The notes under the pieces were generated by a model, which did no database searches, was not told the DNA's origin, and was given only the letters and a program-made list of their open reading frames with translations. From NCBI GenBank assembly GCA_910577275.1, contig CAJTMW010000012.1, positions 62,001 to 126,000 of the forward strand: DNA of 64,000 nucleotides. Direction: 5' to 3'. Shown here one piece after another: positions 23,004-30,518 of the stretch (position 1 is the stretch's first letter; each line of letters opens with the position of its first letter). The stretch comes from an uncultured Lachnospiraceae bacterium. Lineage in GTDB: Bacteria > Bacillota > Clostridia > Lachnospirales > Lachnospiraceae. Made by a program: the position numbers and the translations under genes.

Positions 23004-23981
23004 ATGATGTATTACATAATCGTGAATCCGGCTTCCAAATCAGGCCGGGGCGCTAAAATCTGGTCCATGCTGATGCCGGTTTTAGAGCAGAAGGATATTG
23101 AATATAAGGTTTTCTTTTCCGCAAAAATCGGTCATGTCACCAAGCTTGTGCGCGACCTGTCAGACTCGGTGCTTGTGCGGAATCCTGAAAGCGCCTTAAA
23201 GCTGATTGTCCTTGGCGGCGACGGAACTCTGAATGAAGCGATTCAGGGGATTTCCGATTTTGGACGGGTACAGCTCGGTTATATCCCCACCGGCTCAAGC
23301 AATGATATGGCAAGGGATTTGAAGCTGCCCGAAAGCCCTCTTGAAATCCTTGATAATATTTTGCGCTGTGAAAAGCCCTGCCTTATGGATATCGGCTGCC
23401 TTGTCTATGAGAAAGCCTCTCAGCAGCTTTCCAGGCAGCATGACAGCGAGGTTTCCTTAAAGCGCTATTTTGCAGTCAGCAGCGGAATCGGCTTTGACGC
23501 CGCCGTCTGCGAGGAGGCTCTTGCTTCTAAATTTAAGAACATACTGAATAAAATAGGTCTTGGAAAGCTGACCTATCTTTCCATTGCCCTTAAGCAGCTT
23601 ATCATGGCCAGAAAAATCACCTGCACCATCACGCTGGACGGCAAGGAGACGGTTTCCATTCCCAAATTTTTATTTGTGGCGGGAATGATTCACCAGTATG
23701 AAGGGGGCGGATTCAAATTCTGTCCCGGCGCCGACCCAAGGGACGGAATCATTGATATCTGCGCCGTGGGAAATATCCCGAAATGGCTGATACTGCTGGC
23801 TCTCCCCACCGCCTTTAAGGGCAATCACTACCGCTTTGACGGAATCGACCGTTATTACGCCTCCCGGGTCCACATAGAAACCTCCGCGCCCTTGTGGGTG
23901 CATACGGACGGAGAGGTTACCATGAAAAGCAGTTCCATTACGCTGACCTGCGAACGTGAAAAACTGCAGCTTTTATTATAA
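23004..23981 (+). CDS. Diacylglycerol/lipid kinase family protein
   Basis: 325 residues of the DagK/YegS/BmrU family. The glycine-rich GGDGTLNEAIQGI near residues 73-85 is the nucleotide-binding motif, and GSSNDMARDLKLP near 98-110 follows, as in DgkB. IVNPASKSGRG is at the start. A typical second beta-rich domain fills the C-terminal half and there is no membrane span. It probably phosphorylates diacylglycerol or an isoprenoid lipid at the membrane face. The downstream PAP2 phosphatase gene (77 bp away, same strand) may act on the product, giving a kinase-phosphatase pair in lipid recycling. Confidence 0.9.
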   Translation: MMYYIIVNPASKSGRGAKIWSMLMPVLEQKDIEYKVFFSAKIGHVTKLVRDLSDSVLVRNPESALKLIVLGGDGTLNEAIQGISDFGRVQLGYIPTGSSNDMARDLKLPESPLEILDNILRCEKPCLMDIGCLVYEKASQQLSRQHDSEVSLKRYFAVSSGIGFDAAVCEEALASKFKNILNKIGLGKLTYLSIALKQLIMARKITCTITLDGKETVSIPKFLFVAGMIHQYEGGGFKFCPGADPRDGIIDICAVGNIPKWLILLALPTAFKGNHYRFDGIDRYYASRVHIETSAPLWVHTDGEVTMKSSSITLTCEREKLQLLL

Positions 23982-24057
23982 GTCCCCGGCAAGGGGGCAA
24001 AAGTCCCGTCGGGACAAAGGCTGTATAAAGATAAAAAGCTTTACAAAGAGGAGAATT

Positions 24058-24741
24058 ATGAAAAAAATTTATTTTGAAAGGTATAAGCACGCGATACCGC
24101 TTATTGTTTATGCCGTAATTTACTGTGTCTGGTTTGCATGGCTTGAAAGAACCGTGAAATATCCTCCCTTCATCATTCATATGAAGGTTGACGATGTGAT
24201 TCCTTTCAGCGAAATATTTGTGATTCCATATTTTTTATGGTTTTTGTATGTGTCCGCAGCCGTTTTGTATTGTTTTTTCAAAAACAAACAGGAATACTGG
24301 AAAACCTGTGTTTTTCTGTTTACCGGAATGACTGTGTTTCTGGTGATTTCCACTCTCTGGCCCAACGGACATCATCTCCGTCCTTCGGTAATGCCCAGGG
24401 AAAATATATTGACCGCTATGGTCGCCCATTTATACCGTGCGGACACACCCACCAACTTATGGCCCAGCATTCATGTGTATAATTCCATCGGCGCCCATTT
24501 AGCCGTTATGCACAATCAGAAGCTGGCGGATAACAAAATCCTGCGCAGAGGTTCCCTTACCCTTTGCGTTTCCATTATCCTGTCAACCGTGTTTATCAAG
24601 CAGCATTCCATGTTTGATGTGCTGACCGCCTTTATCATGGCCGGGATTATGTACCTTGTGGTGTATCAGGCTGACGTCGTCGCCCTGTATCAGGCGAACA
24701 GAGCCCACGGAAAGCAGCACGGCAGGGTGCGCAGAGTTTAA
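24058..24741 (+). CDS. PAP2 family membrane phosphatase
   Basis: 227 residues from the ATG with GAGGAG upstream; the longer frame from 23956 overlaps the kinase and has no ribosome binding site. Six hydrophobic helices are visible. The PAP2 signature parts are WPSIHVYNS (S-x-H) near 142 and KQHSMFDVLTA (H-x3-D) near 190; the basic first motif is weak. It probably removes phosphate from lipid phosphates such as phosphatidate or undecaprenyl diphosphate outside the membrane. It follows the lipid kinase gene in the same direction. Confidence 0.85.
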   Translation: MKKIYFERYKHAIPLIVYAVIYCVWFAWLERTVKYPPFIIHMKVDDVIPFSEIFVIPYFLWFLYVSAAVLYCFFKNKQEYWKTCVFLFTGMTVFLVISTLWPNGHHLRPSVMPRENILTAMVAHLYRADTPTNLWPSIHVYNSIGAHLAVMHNQKLADNKILRRGSLTLCVSIILSTVFIKQHSMFDVLTAFIMAGIMYLVVYQADVVALYQANRAHGKQHGRVRRV

Positions 24742-24777
24742 GATAAGGCGTCCTTCAAAAGAAACCTGAATATGATT

Positions 24778-24819
24778 ACCGGGAGCGAGAATATCTCATT
24801 TTCGCTCCCGGTATTTTTT
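24778..24819 (+). terminator. Terminator of the lipid kinase/PAP2 unit
   Basis: Arms ACCGGGAGCGA and TCGCTCCCGGT (24778-24788 with 24802-24812) are perfect, followed by ATTTTTT. Confidence 0.9.
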
Positions 24820-24918
24820 GCAATAAGCCGGCACGCAGAGCGTGGCAGCGTTTGCAATAAGCCGGCTCGCGGAGTGTGGCAGCGTTTGCAATAAGCCGGC
24901 TCGCGGAGTGTGGCAGCG
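24817..24918. repeat. Three tandem 34-bp repeats
   Basis: Units at 24817-24850, 24851-24884 and 24885-24918 begin TTTGCAATAAGCCGGC. Units 2 and 3 are identical; unit 1 differs at a few positions and forms a CACGC-AGA-GCGTG hairpin. A partial TTTG follows. There is no spacer between units, so this is not a CRISPR. It lies directly between a terminator and the sigma-factor operon. Confidence 0.9.
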
Positions 24919-24990
24919 TTTGTTGCAAAAAAATGAACCTCATACAAAGTCATGGCGAATATAGGGTGAACAGGCAATGGAGGTGAGGAA

Positions 24991-25515
24991 GTGAACGCAG
25001 GAGAAATAGAAAAATGTATCGATGCTTTCGGCACGGATATCTACAGATTTTGCTTAAAGCTCTGTGCGGACAGGGCGGATGCCGAGGATTTATATCAGCA
25101 GACCTTCCTTAAAGCGTTGGAAACCAAATGGACGCTCGACTGGGAGAAAAATCCGAAAGCGCTGTTCTTCTCTCTGGCCCATAACCTCTGGAAAAGCGAC
25201 CGAAGAAAGCTGGCGCGCCGGAACACGATTGCCCCTTGCAGCAATTTTGACGACGAGGCGGAGACGGTACTGCATTCTGACGAAAACATTGAAGAAGGCT
25301 ATCTTCATACAGAATTGATTACAGCGGTCCGTCAAATCATTCAGACTCTCCCGGAAAAATTTCAGATACCTCTGATACTGTTTTACCTTTCCGACTGTAC
25401 CGTAGAGCAGATAGCGGCGATTATAAAGAAACCGCCCGGTACGGTGAAAAGCCGGTTGTTCAAGGGAAGAAGCTTAATTAAAAAAAGACTGGAGGATGCT
25501 GGTTATGAGAGATAA
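24991..25515 (+). CDS. ECF-type RNA polymerase sigma factor
   Basis: 174 residues starting at GTG with GGAGGTG upstream. Region 2 (IYRFCLKLCADRADAEDLYQQTFLKALE) binds core and the -10 box. Region 4 (IPLILFYLSDCTVEQIAAII...GTVKSRLFKGRSLIKKRL) binds the -35 box. Regions 1.1 and 3 are absent, as in ECF sigmas. The next gene, a membrane protein, overlaps its end and is a likely anti-sigma factor. The tandem repeats 73 bp upstream lie where a promoter would be expected, so they may influence expression. Confidence 0.9.
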   Translation: MNAGEIEKCIDAFGTDIYRFCLKLCADRADAEDLYQQTFLKALETKWTLDWEKNPKALFFSLAHNLWKSDRRKLARRNTIAPCSNFDDEAETVLHSDENIEEGYLHTELITAVRQIIQTLPEKFQIPLILFYLSDCTVEQIAAIIKKPPGTVKSRLFKGRSLIKKRLEDAGYER

Positions 25516-25897
25516 TTATTCCAACACGGAGATTTCCGATTTAAAAATAGAAGAAGCTGTCCGGGCTTCTGTGAAAACGACAGATACGCCGCCCCCGGAG
25601 CTGAATAATAAACTGAAAGCCGCCCTGTATCAACGGGAAGCCGTCCTTAGAAGGCAGCCTGGCATGCATAAATTACCGCTCTGGTACCTGCCGATGGTTT
25701 TGAACCTGATAACCTTTTCTTTACTGGCTGTTCTGGCTCTGATAATGATTGAAAACAGTTATTTGTCTTACTTTGTCGCCGGGAGCTGCTTTTATGCCGG
25801 CGGGGCGGGGATATTGCTCACCGTAGCGGGCGTAAAGAGGGCAAACCTGAAAGAGGAGGTCACTGTACGCATTGAGAAAAGAGGTGTATTGGCATGA
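25505..25897 (+). CDS. Membrane protein, probable anti-sigma factor
   Basis: 130 residues. The cytoplasmic N-terminal part (about 60) is charged and helical, and two transmembrane helices follow (about 62-83 and 88-110) before a short basic tail. The start at 25505 has GGAGG nine bases upstream; the other ATG at 25496 is too near it. The gene overlaps the end of the sigma gene by 11 bp and overlaps the next gene by four (ATGA), so the three are co-translated. No zinc-binding HxxxCxxC motif is present, so it is not a ZAS-type anti-sigma; the role is inferred from position. Confidence 0.7.
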   Translation: MRDNYSNTEISDLKIEEAVRASVKTTDTPPPELNNKLKAALYQREAVLRRQPGMHKLPLWYLPMVLNLITFSLLAVLALIMIENSYLSYFVAGSCFYAGGAGILLTVAGVKRANLKEEVTVRIEKRGVLA

Positions 25898-26784
25898 ATT
25901 ATACGAAAAAGAACCGTCTTTTGCCTTTTATTGGCATTGCAGCTATCCTATTGCTGATTTTTATACGGTTTGTCCTGTTTTATCTGAAAAGCGACGGATT
26001 CAGCGGCCTTTCCATACGGCTCCCCGTCCTGCTTTTCTGCTTCATCCTTTTTGCGCTTTGTACCTCCGCGTTCTTTGCAGCGTGGGTATATCAGGATTGT
26101 AAAAGGCGGGGCGACGACCCGGTATTATGGGCGGTTGTAGTTTTTGCAGCCACACCCTTTTTAGGGCTGCTGATTTACTTTCTGCACCGCTCGGAAACCA
26201 AAACAATATGTCCGGCCTGCGGACATCGAATTTCAGTAAAAGCAAACTATTGCGAAGAATGCGGAACGCATATCGAAAAGGAGGATAACGGTATGATGTT
26301 AAATCAGGGAACCCATCACTTAAAACTTATGATTGCCGGTATGGTGAGTATGGTGCTTATGACAGGATGTCTGACAGGCTTTATCGCCAACGCTGCTGCC
26401 AGAAACGGTATCAACACAGACGTCACTTCAAACGAGCAGGTTTGGAATCTGGGCGCAATCAGCATGAATCATAACTCTTATCTGGACGGCGTATGGAAAC
26501 TGGATTTCAGAAGCGCCAGCAAAGGATTTTTGAAGGAACAGGGTATGACGATTGCGGACCCGGACGCCCAGCTGCTTTACGCTGATGTTTCCTGCGGCAC
26601 AGTACCGGAAAGCGCGTCGCTCATCCTGTGGCTGGTGCAGAAAGACAACGCCATATCCTTTGACGTCACAAATCTTTCAGAGCCTCTTGAATATCCCCTG
26701 AATGAGTTTGAGGCCGGAAAAGTTCGCGTAAGGCTGGAAATCAACGGCGTGAAAAATACCGTTTCCGAAATCTGTATTCAGTAA
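25894..26784 (+). CDS. Zinc-ribbon membrane protein with outer domain (sigma operon)
   Basis: 296 residues. Helices at about 10-30, 42-66 and 75-97 are followed by a zinc ribbon (CPAC...CEEC, about 106-123), then another helix with a lipobox-like LMTGC (about 145-160), then an outer beta-rich domain to the end. The topology looks like two proteins joined in frame. Inside, AAGGAGG (26278-26284) stands eight bases before an in-frame ATG (26293), which could start a separate 163-residue lipoprotein-like product. It overlaps the anti-sigma gene by ATGA and is closed by a terminator at 26794-26834. Probably a signal partner of the sigma factor. Confidence 0.75.
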   Translation: MNYTKKNRLLPFIGIAAILLLIFIRFVLFYLKSDGFSGLSIRLPVLLFCFILFALCTSAFFAAWVYQDCKRRGDDPVLWAVVVFAATPFLGLLIYFLHRSETKTICPACGHRISVKANYCEECGTHIEKEDNGMMLNQGTHHLKLMIAGMVSMVLMTGCLTGFIANAAARNGINTDVTSNEQVWNLGAISMNHNSYLDGVWKLDFRSASKGFLKEQGMTIADPDAQLLYADVSCGTVPESASLILWLVQKDNAISFDVTNLSEPLEYPLNEFEAGKVRVRLEINGVKNTVSEICIQ

Positions 26785-26793
26785 AAACAGTCA

Positions 26794-26834
26794 GGGCGGG
26801 AAATCGCAAAACAGCTTCCCGCCCGTTTTGTTTT
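26794..26834 (+). terminator. Terminator of the sigma-factor operon
   Basis: Perfect 9-bp stem (26794-26802 with 26816-26824) followed by GTTTTGTTTT. It lies between convergent genes. Confidence 0.85.
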
Positions 26835-26854
26835 CAGAAAATCTGACCGGACCC

Positions 26855-27880
26855 TCAGTTGAAATTGAAGAACCGGCGGCAGATTTTATACCCTTCCACA
26901 GAAATCTTCCGACCGCTTCTTCCGGGAAGGTTTGTGCACTGGCCCAGCAGTCCGTATCTGAGCTTTCTATATAAAATCCAGTCCTTTTTCTTTAAATAAT
27001 TCCAGAGCTCCTTTTTCTTTGCCAGATTTTCCTTCGTGCCTGAGCGAATCAGGAGTATCGAAGATACCGTAGTGATGATATCCAGATAGCTTGTCATATA
27101 GTGGTTCATTTTTTTCACAGGCGCAATCAGACTTTTATTGTCTGTCATATAGTCTATCATCAGCTTATTGACCGTGATTTGCTGGTCGATTCTCCCTATC
27201 ATGATATCCTCGTTGACGGACTGGCCTTCCCTTCCTATATAATAGCGGTAAAAATTCACGTCCAGATAGTACATGTTTTTTACATAGGGAAGGGGCTCAA
27301 ATACGTAAAGATTGTCCACATAGTAGGTATGTTCGGGGAGCTTCAGGCCGCATTCCCTAAGAAGCCTTGTCCTGAAAATCACGGAATGCATCAGAATATA
27401 CTGTCCCTTATGAAAATGCCTGACCTCGTCCCAGCCAAAAAGCCGCTCCACGGGCAGCGCATGCTTGTACCGCATCACCTTATGCCGCTCCTGCCCCAGC
27501 TTTTCGTAGACGAAATTGCTGATTAGCATATCCAGCACCTTTTCCCCGCCGGTGAGGCTCTTTAAGGCGTCAAGTATCCTTTCGTAAGCCTCCTCCTTTA
27601 CCCAGTCGTCGCTGTCCACCACCTTGAAGTACAGCCCCTGCGCATTCTCAATTCCGGTGTTTACTGCAGAGCCGTGTCCTCCGTTTTCCTTGTGGATTGC
27701 CCTGACAATGGAGGGGTAAGCCGCTTCGTATTCATCCGCAATCCGGGCGGTTTCGTCGGTGGAGCCGTCGTCAATAATGAGAATTTCCACGTCCTCTCCG
27801 CCTTTTAAAAGGGAATCCACACATTTTTTCATATAGGCCGCTGAATTATAACAGGGCACCGCAAAAGATAACAGCTTCAT
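26855..27880 (-). CDS. Family 2 glycosyltransferase
   Basis: 341 residues. The N-terminal GT-A fold has VPCYNSAAYMKKCVDSLL, the nucleotide-sugar motif IIDDGSTDET near 35-44, ENGGHGSAVNTG near 66, and the metal-binding DSDDW near 89. The C-terminal ~100 residues are basic and helical and may touch the membrane, without a clear span. It transfers a sugar in wall or surface polysaccharide assembly; the acceptor is unknown. It is a single gene 63 bp behind the SfsA-MutY gene. Confidence 0.9.
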   Translation of the reverse strand: MKLLSFAVPCYNSAAYMKKCVDSLLKGGEDVEILIIDDGSTDETARIADEYEAAYPSIVRAIHKENGGHGSAVNTGIENAQGLYFKVVDSDDWVKEEAYERILDALKSLTGGEKVLDMLISNFVYEKLGQERHKVMRYKHALPVERLFGWDEVRHFHKGQYILMHSVIFRTRLLRECGLKLPEHTYYVDNLYVFEPLPYVKNMYYLDVNFYRYYIGREGQSVNEDIMIGRIDQQITVNKLMIDYMTDNKSLIAPVKKMNHYMTSYLDIITTVSSILLIRSGTKENLAKKKELWNYLKKKDWILYRKLRYGLLGQCTNLPGRSGRKISVEGYKICRRFFNFN

Positions 27881-27943
27881 TTCTCCTCGTTTTCTCCAAT
27901 CCGATAGTTATTTTATTTATCATACCCATTTTACCGGAAAGAA

Positions 27944-29674
27944 TCAACTTAAGAAATTATAAAGATAGGCGCTGTAAGCGGAGGGAATGGGGTATTTATC
28001 CCTGACCTCCTGCTTTTTCGCAAAAATCAAATTCCCCCTGTTTTTCTTATTTGCCAGCTCGTCCACCCTCACGGCATACCCAATCATGCGCCACTCCCTG
28101 TGGGTGAAAATATGCTTACTGTCGGCAAGCTTTTCTATTTTCAGCACCGAAAGTCCTTCCTCTTTCAGATACCCGAGAACCTGCCGTCTGGAAAGATGCC
28201 CGGAAAGACAGGGAAATTCATACATTCCCCCAAGGAGGCCGCCCTCCGGCCGCTTTTGCAGAGCCGCCCTGTTTTCATCCAGAATCACAAGCACCGTCTT
28301 TTCTTCAATCGTCCTTGGCTTTTTCGGCGTTTTAAAGGGAAAATCCATTTCTCTTTTCTCCCTGTGGGCGGCGCAGAGCCCCTCCCACGGACACTCCCCG
28401 CAATGGGGCGCTCCCACCGGAATGCACACCGTCGCCCCAAGCTCCATCAGCGCCTGATTGAAGTCTCCGGGCCGCTCCTTATCCATATCCCGCCATAATT
28501 CCTTTGCGACGTCGTCCCGGACCGACTGCCGTGCGATATCCCGCCCGTCCCCCTTAAGCCTTGCGAGAACCCGCAGCACATTTCCGTCCACCGCCGGAGC
28601 CCGCCTCCCGCAGGCGATAGAGCTGACGGCTCCGGCCGTATAGCTGCCGATTCCGGGAAGCTTTAAGAGGTCTTCATATTCCTTTGGCATAACGCCGCCG
28701 TATTCCTCCATAATCATCAGGGCCGCCTTTTTCATGTTTCTGACCCGATTGTAATAGCCAAGCCCCTCCCAGAGCTTTAAAAGCTCCTCGTCCTTTGCCT
28801 GCGCCAGATGAGCGATATCCGGCAGAGCCTTCATAAACCTGTCGTAATACCCCTTCACCGCCTCCACTCTCGTCTGCTGGAGCATAATCTCCGACACCCA
28901 CACATGGTAAGGCGTGGGGTCCTCCCGCCAGGGCAGGGTTCTTTTGTTTTTATCATACCAGGAAAGAAGCGGCTCTGCGGCGATTTCCATCTCCGACAAT
29001 TTTACCGGGACGCTCTGTCCTATTTCCATGGAATCCGGCGTTACCCTGCAATCGTAGGCAAGAATCTGCACTCCCGCCTCTCTGGCCTCAAGAAGGGCGT
29101 CGGCAAATTCCGGCTGTGTCTTCCGGTTCGGCGTAAAATATTTTACATTTTCCATCTGAACCACAAAAATCACATATGCCTTATAGCCCTCCCTTACAGC
29201 CTCCGCCAGCTCCGTCACGTGCTTTACCGCCCTCTCTGAGGGAGCGTCGGGAAAAAGCACGACATCCTCCTGCTCAAGGGTAACTCCCTTCACCTCAATA
29301 AAAATTTTATCCTCAGCCGTCTCCACATAAAAATCAAAGCGGGAATTGCGCCATGTCGTCTCCGGTCTTACCGATACCGTATCAGGAAAAAGCCCCCCTT
29401 TTTCCAGCCATTCCTGCACAGCCTTATTGGGCGCCTGTGAATCCATATTAATCAAACGGCTGCCCTTCTGGACAGCCACCAAATCGTAACCTGTGCTTCT
29501 GTTCGGATTTTTGCTTTTGTTTAAAAATACCGCCGCGTTCCCGGTAAGAAGCTCCCGGCACCGCCCTGTATTTTTGACATGAACCTTTTCCCGCTTTCCG
29601 CCCACCGACACGTAAGCAATAAACCTGTTGGGACGGCTCTCAAAACGGGCTTCTTCTATGTTATCGTATGTCAT
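27944..29674 (-). CDS. SfsA-MutY fusion protein
   Basis: 576 residues in one uninterrupted frame. Residues 1-225 are SfsA: ESRPNRFIAYVSVGG, KNTGRCRELL, the PD-(D/E)XK-like core SRFDFYVE...IFIEVKGVTLE, and FPDAPSERAVKH. Residues 230-576 are MutY: catalytic glutamate in SEIMLQQTRVE, helix-hairpin-helix LPGIGSYTAGAV with the catalytic Asp in AVDGNVLRVL, a four-cysteine iron-sulfur loop (C...CGECPWEGLC), and a C-terminal NUDIX-like domain that reads 8-oxoguanine. MutY removes adenine opposite 8-oxoguanine. SfsA was named for sugar fermentation and binds nucleic acid. Both parts look intact. Confidence 0.92.
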   Translation of the reverse strand: MTYDNIEEARFESRPNRFIAYVSVGGKREKVHVKNTGRCRELLTGNAAVFLNKSKNPNRSTGYDLVAVQKGSRLINMDSQAPNKAVQEWLEKGGLFPDTVSVRPETTWRNSRFDFYVETAEDKIFIEVKGVTLEQEDVVLFPDAPSERAVKHVTELAEAVREGYKAYVIFVVQMENVKYFTPNRKTQPEFADALLEAREAGVQILAYDCRVTPDSMEIGQSVPVKLSEMEIAAEPLLSWYDKNKRTLPWREDPTPYHVWVSEIMLQQTRVEAVKGYYDRFMKALPDIAHLAQAKDEELLKLWEGLGYYNRVRNMKKAALMIMEEYGGVMPKEYEDLLKLPGIGSYTAGAVSSIACGRRAPAVDGNVLRVLARLKGDGRDIARQSVRDDVAKELWRDMDKERPGDFNQALMELGATVCIPVGAPHCGECPWEGLCAAHREKREMDFPFKTPKKPRTIEEKTVLVILDENRAALQKRPEGGLLGGMYEFPCLSGHLSRRQVLGYLKEEGLSVLKIEKLADSKHIFTHREWRMIGYAVRVDELANKKNRGNLIFAKKQEVRDKYPIPSAYSAYLYNFLS

Positions 29675-29696
29675 TTTCTCCTCATTTCCGGTTCCG

Positions 29697-29744
29697 CATC
29701 CGCCTGCCGGACTTCCTTTGTCCGAAACCGCCGCAGGGCGGATG
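29697..29744. repeat. Two-level hairpin upstream of the SfsA-MutY gene
   Basis: Outer arms CATCCGCC/GGCGGATG (29697-29704, 29737-29744) and inner arms CGGAC/GTCCG pair. There is no T-run in either direction; the role is unknown. Confidence 0.4.
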
Positions 29745-29760
29745 ACATTTGCCGTTACAG

Positions 29761-29967
29761 TTATCTCAGCCGGTTGCTCTCGTATTTCCCGAAGGTTAAA
29801 AGGCAGCTCCGCAGCTCGTCATACCGCCGCTCCACATCCCCTTCCTTGATTTCAACGCCCACGGAGATTGCCATGATATTTATCATATCATCGGTAATCC
29901 TCTCCCTCAGCGCTGAAAGAATATTCAGACGCTTCTCGCAGGTGTCCGCATCGAGAAATTCTATCAC
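29761..29967 (-). CDS. Small conserved hypothetical protein
   Basis: 68 residues, helical and charged (MIEFLDADTCEKRLNILSAL, then a long helix and the short tail NRLR). It has no signal or membrane segment. The start ATG overlaps the stop of the DUF1653 gene by four bases (ATGA), so translation is coupled. The family is not recognised; the coupling suggests it is a partner of the DUF1653 protein. It could be a small regulatory or assembly subunit. Confidence 0.6.
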   Translation of the reverse strand: MIEFLDADTCEKRLNILSALRERITDDMINIMAISVGVEIKEGDVERRYDELRSCLLTFGKYESNRLR

Positions 29968-30482
29968 CAGAGGGTCAAGGTGGAATCCGGTTTCGTCAGC
30001 GGCAGAGGCTTCTGCGCCCCCGCCGATACAGGAACGTCCGCCGTTTCAATATCTGCGTTTTCTGTGCTTCCTGCCGGCTGTGTCGGTATAGGGGCGCCGG
30101 CTGCTTTGAAGCTGGTTTCCCCTGACTCTTCCGCATCTGTCAAACCTGCTGCTCCGGCACCTCCTTCCCCCGTAGTCCTCTCCGTCCGGGAACTCCTCTC
30201 CGCCCCGGCGTCTGCTTCCGGCTTCATTTTCGCCACCACAGGGGCAATCAGCTCCTCCTGTAGCGTAAAACGCATTTCCGCCGCCGCGTCCTGATATTTG
30301 TTCCTGTCAAGCCTCTCCATAAACATGGAAAGAGGCCTTGCGTAAACCTTATATTCGCCGTAAAGCGCCTGATAGATTACCAGCGCCTCCCCGGTTTCAC
30401 TGTGCTCCGCCAGCGTCACTATCCTGTATAGGTTTCCTTTAAAATGCCTGTATATTTGTCCAGGCCTTGGAATATTTTGCAT
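29964..30482 (-). CDS. DUF1653 domain protein with disordered tail
   Basis: 172 residues from the ATG with GGGGAA upstream; 15 more bases give an alternative start. Residues 3-65 are DUF1653 (RPGQIYRHFKGNLYRIVTLAEHSETGE...VIYQALYG..KVYARPLSMF), a small beta domain of unknown role sometimes fused to nucleotide-handling enzymes. The remaining ~100 residues are Ala/Glu/Thr/Pro-rich, repetitive and probably disordered. The 68-residue gene overlaps its end. An AlbA-type regulator gene ends 36 bp upstream. Confidence 0.8.
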   Translation of the reverse strand: MQNIPRPGQIYRHFKGNLYRIVTLAEHSETGEALVIYQALYGEYKVYARPLSMFMERLDRNKYQDAAAEMRFTLQEELIAPVVAKMKPEADAGAERSSRTERTTGEGGAGAAGLTDAEESGETSFKAAGAPIPTQPAGSTENADIETADVPVSAGAQKPLPLTKPDSTLTLW

Positions 30483-30518
30483 AAGCTTCCCCTTCATTTT
30501 TATAATTTAATTCTATAT

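Noticed and set aside
24817..24918. CRISPR array
   Set aside because: The three 34-bp units adjoin without spacers and no cas genes are near.
24738..25034. Minus-strand frame across the tandem repeats
   Set aside because: Repeated Arg/Cys-rich peptide from the 34-bp units, no start signal, overlaps the sigma gene.
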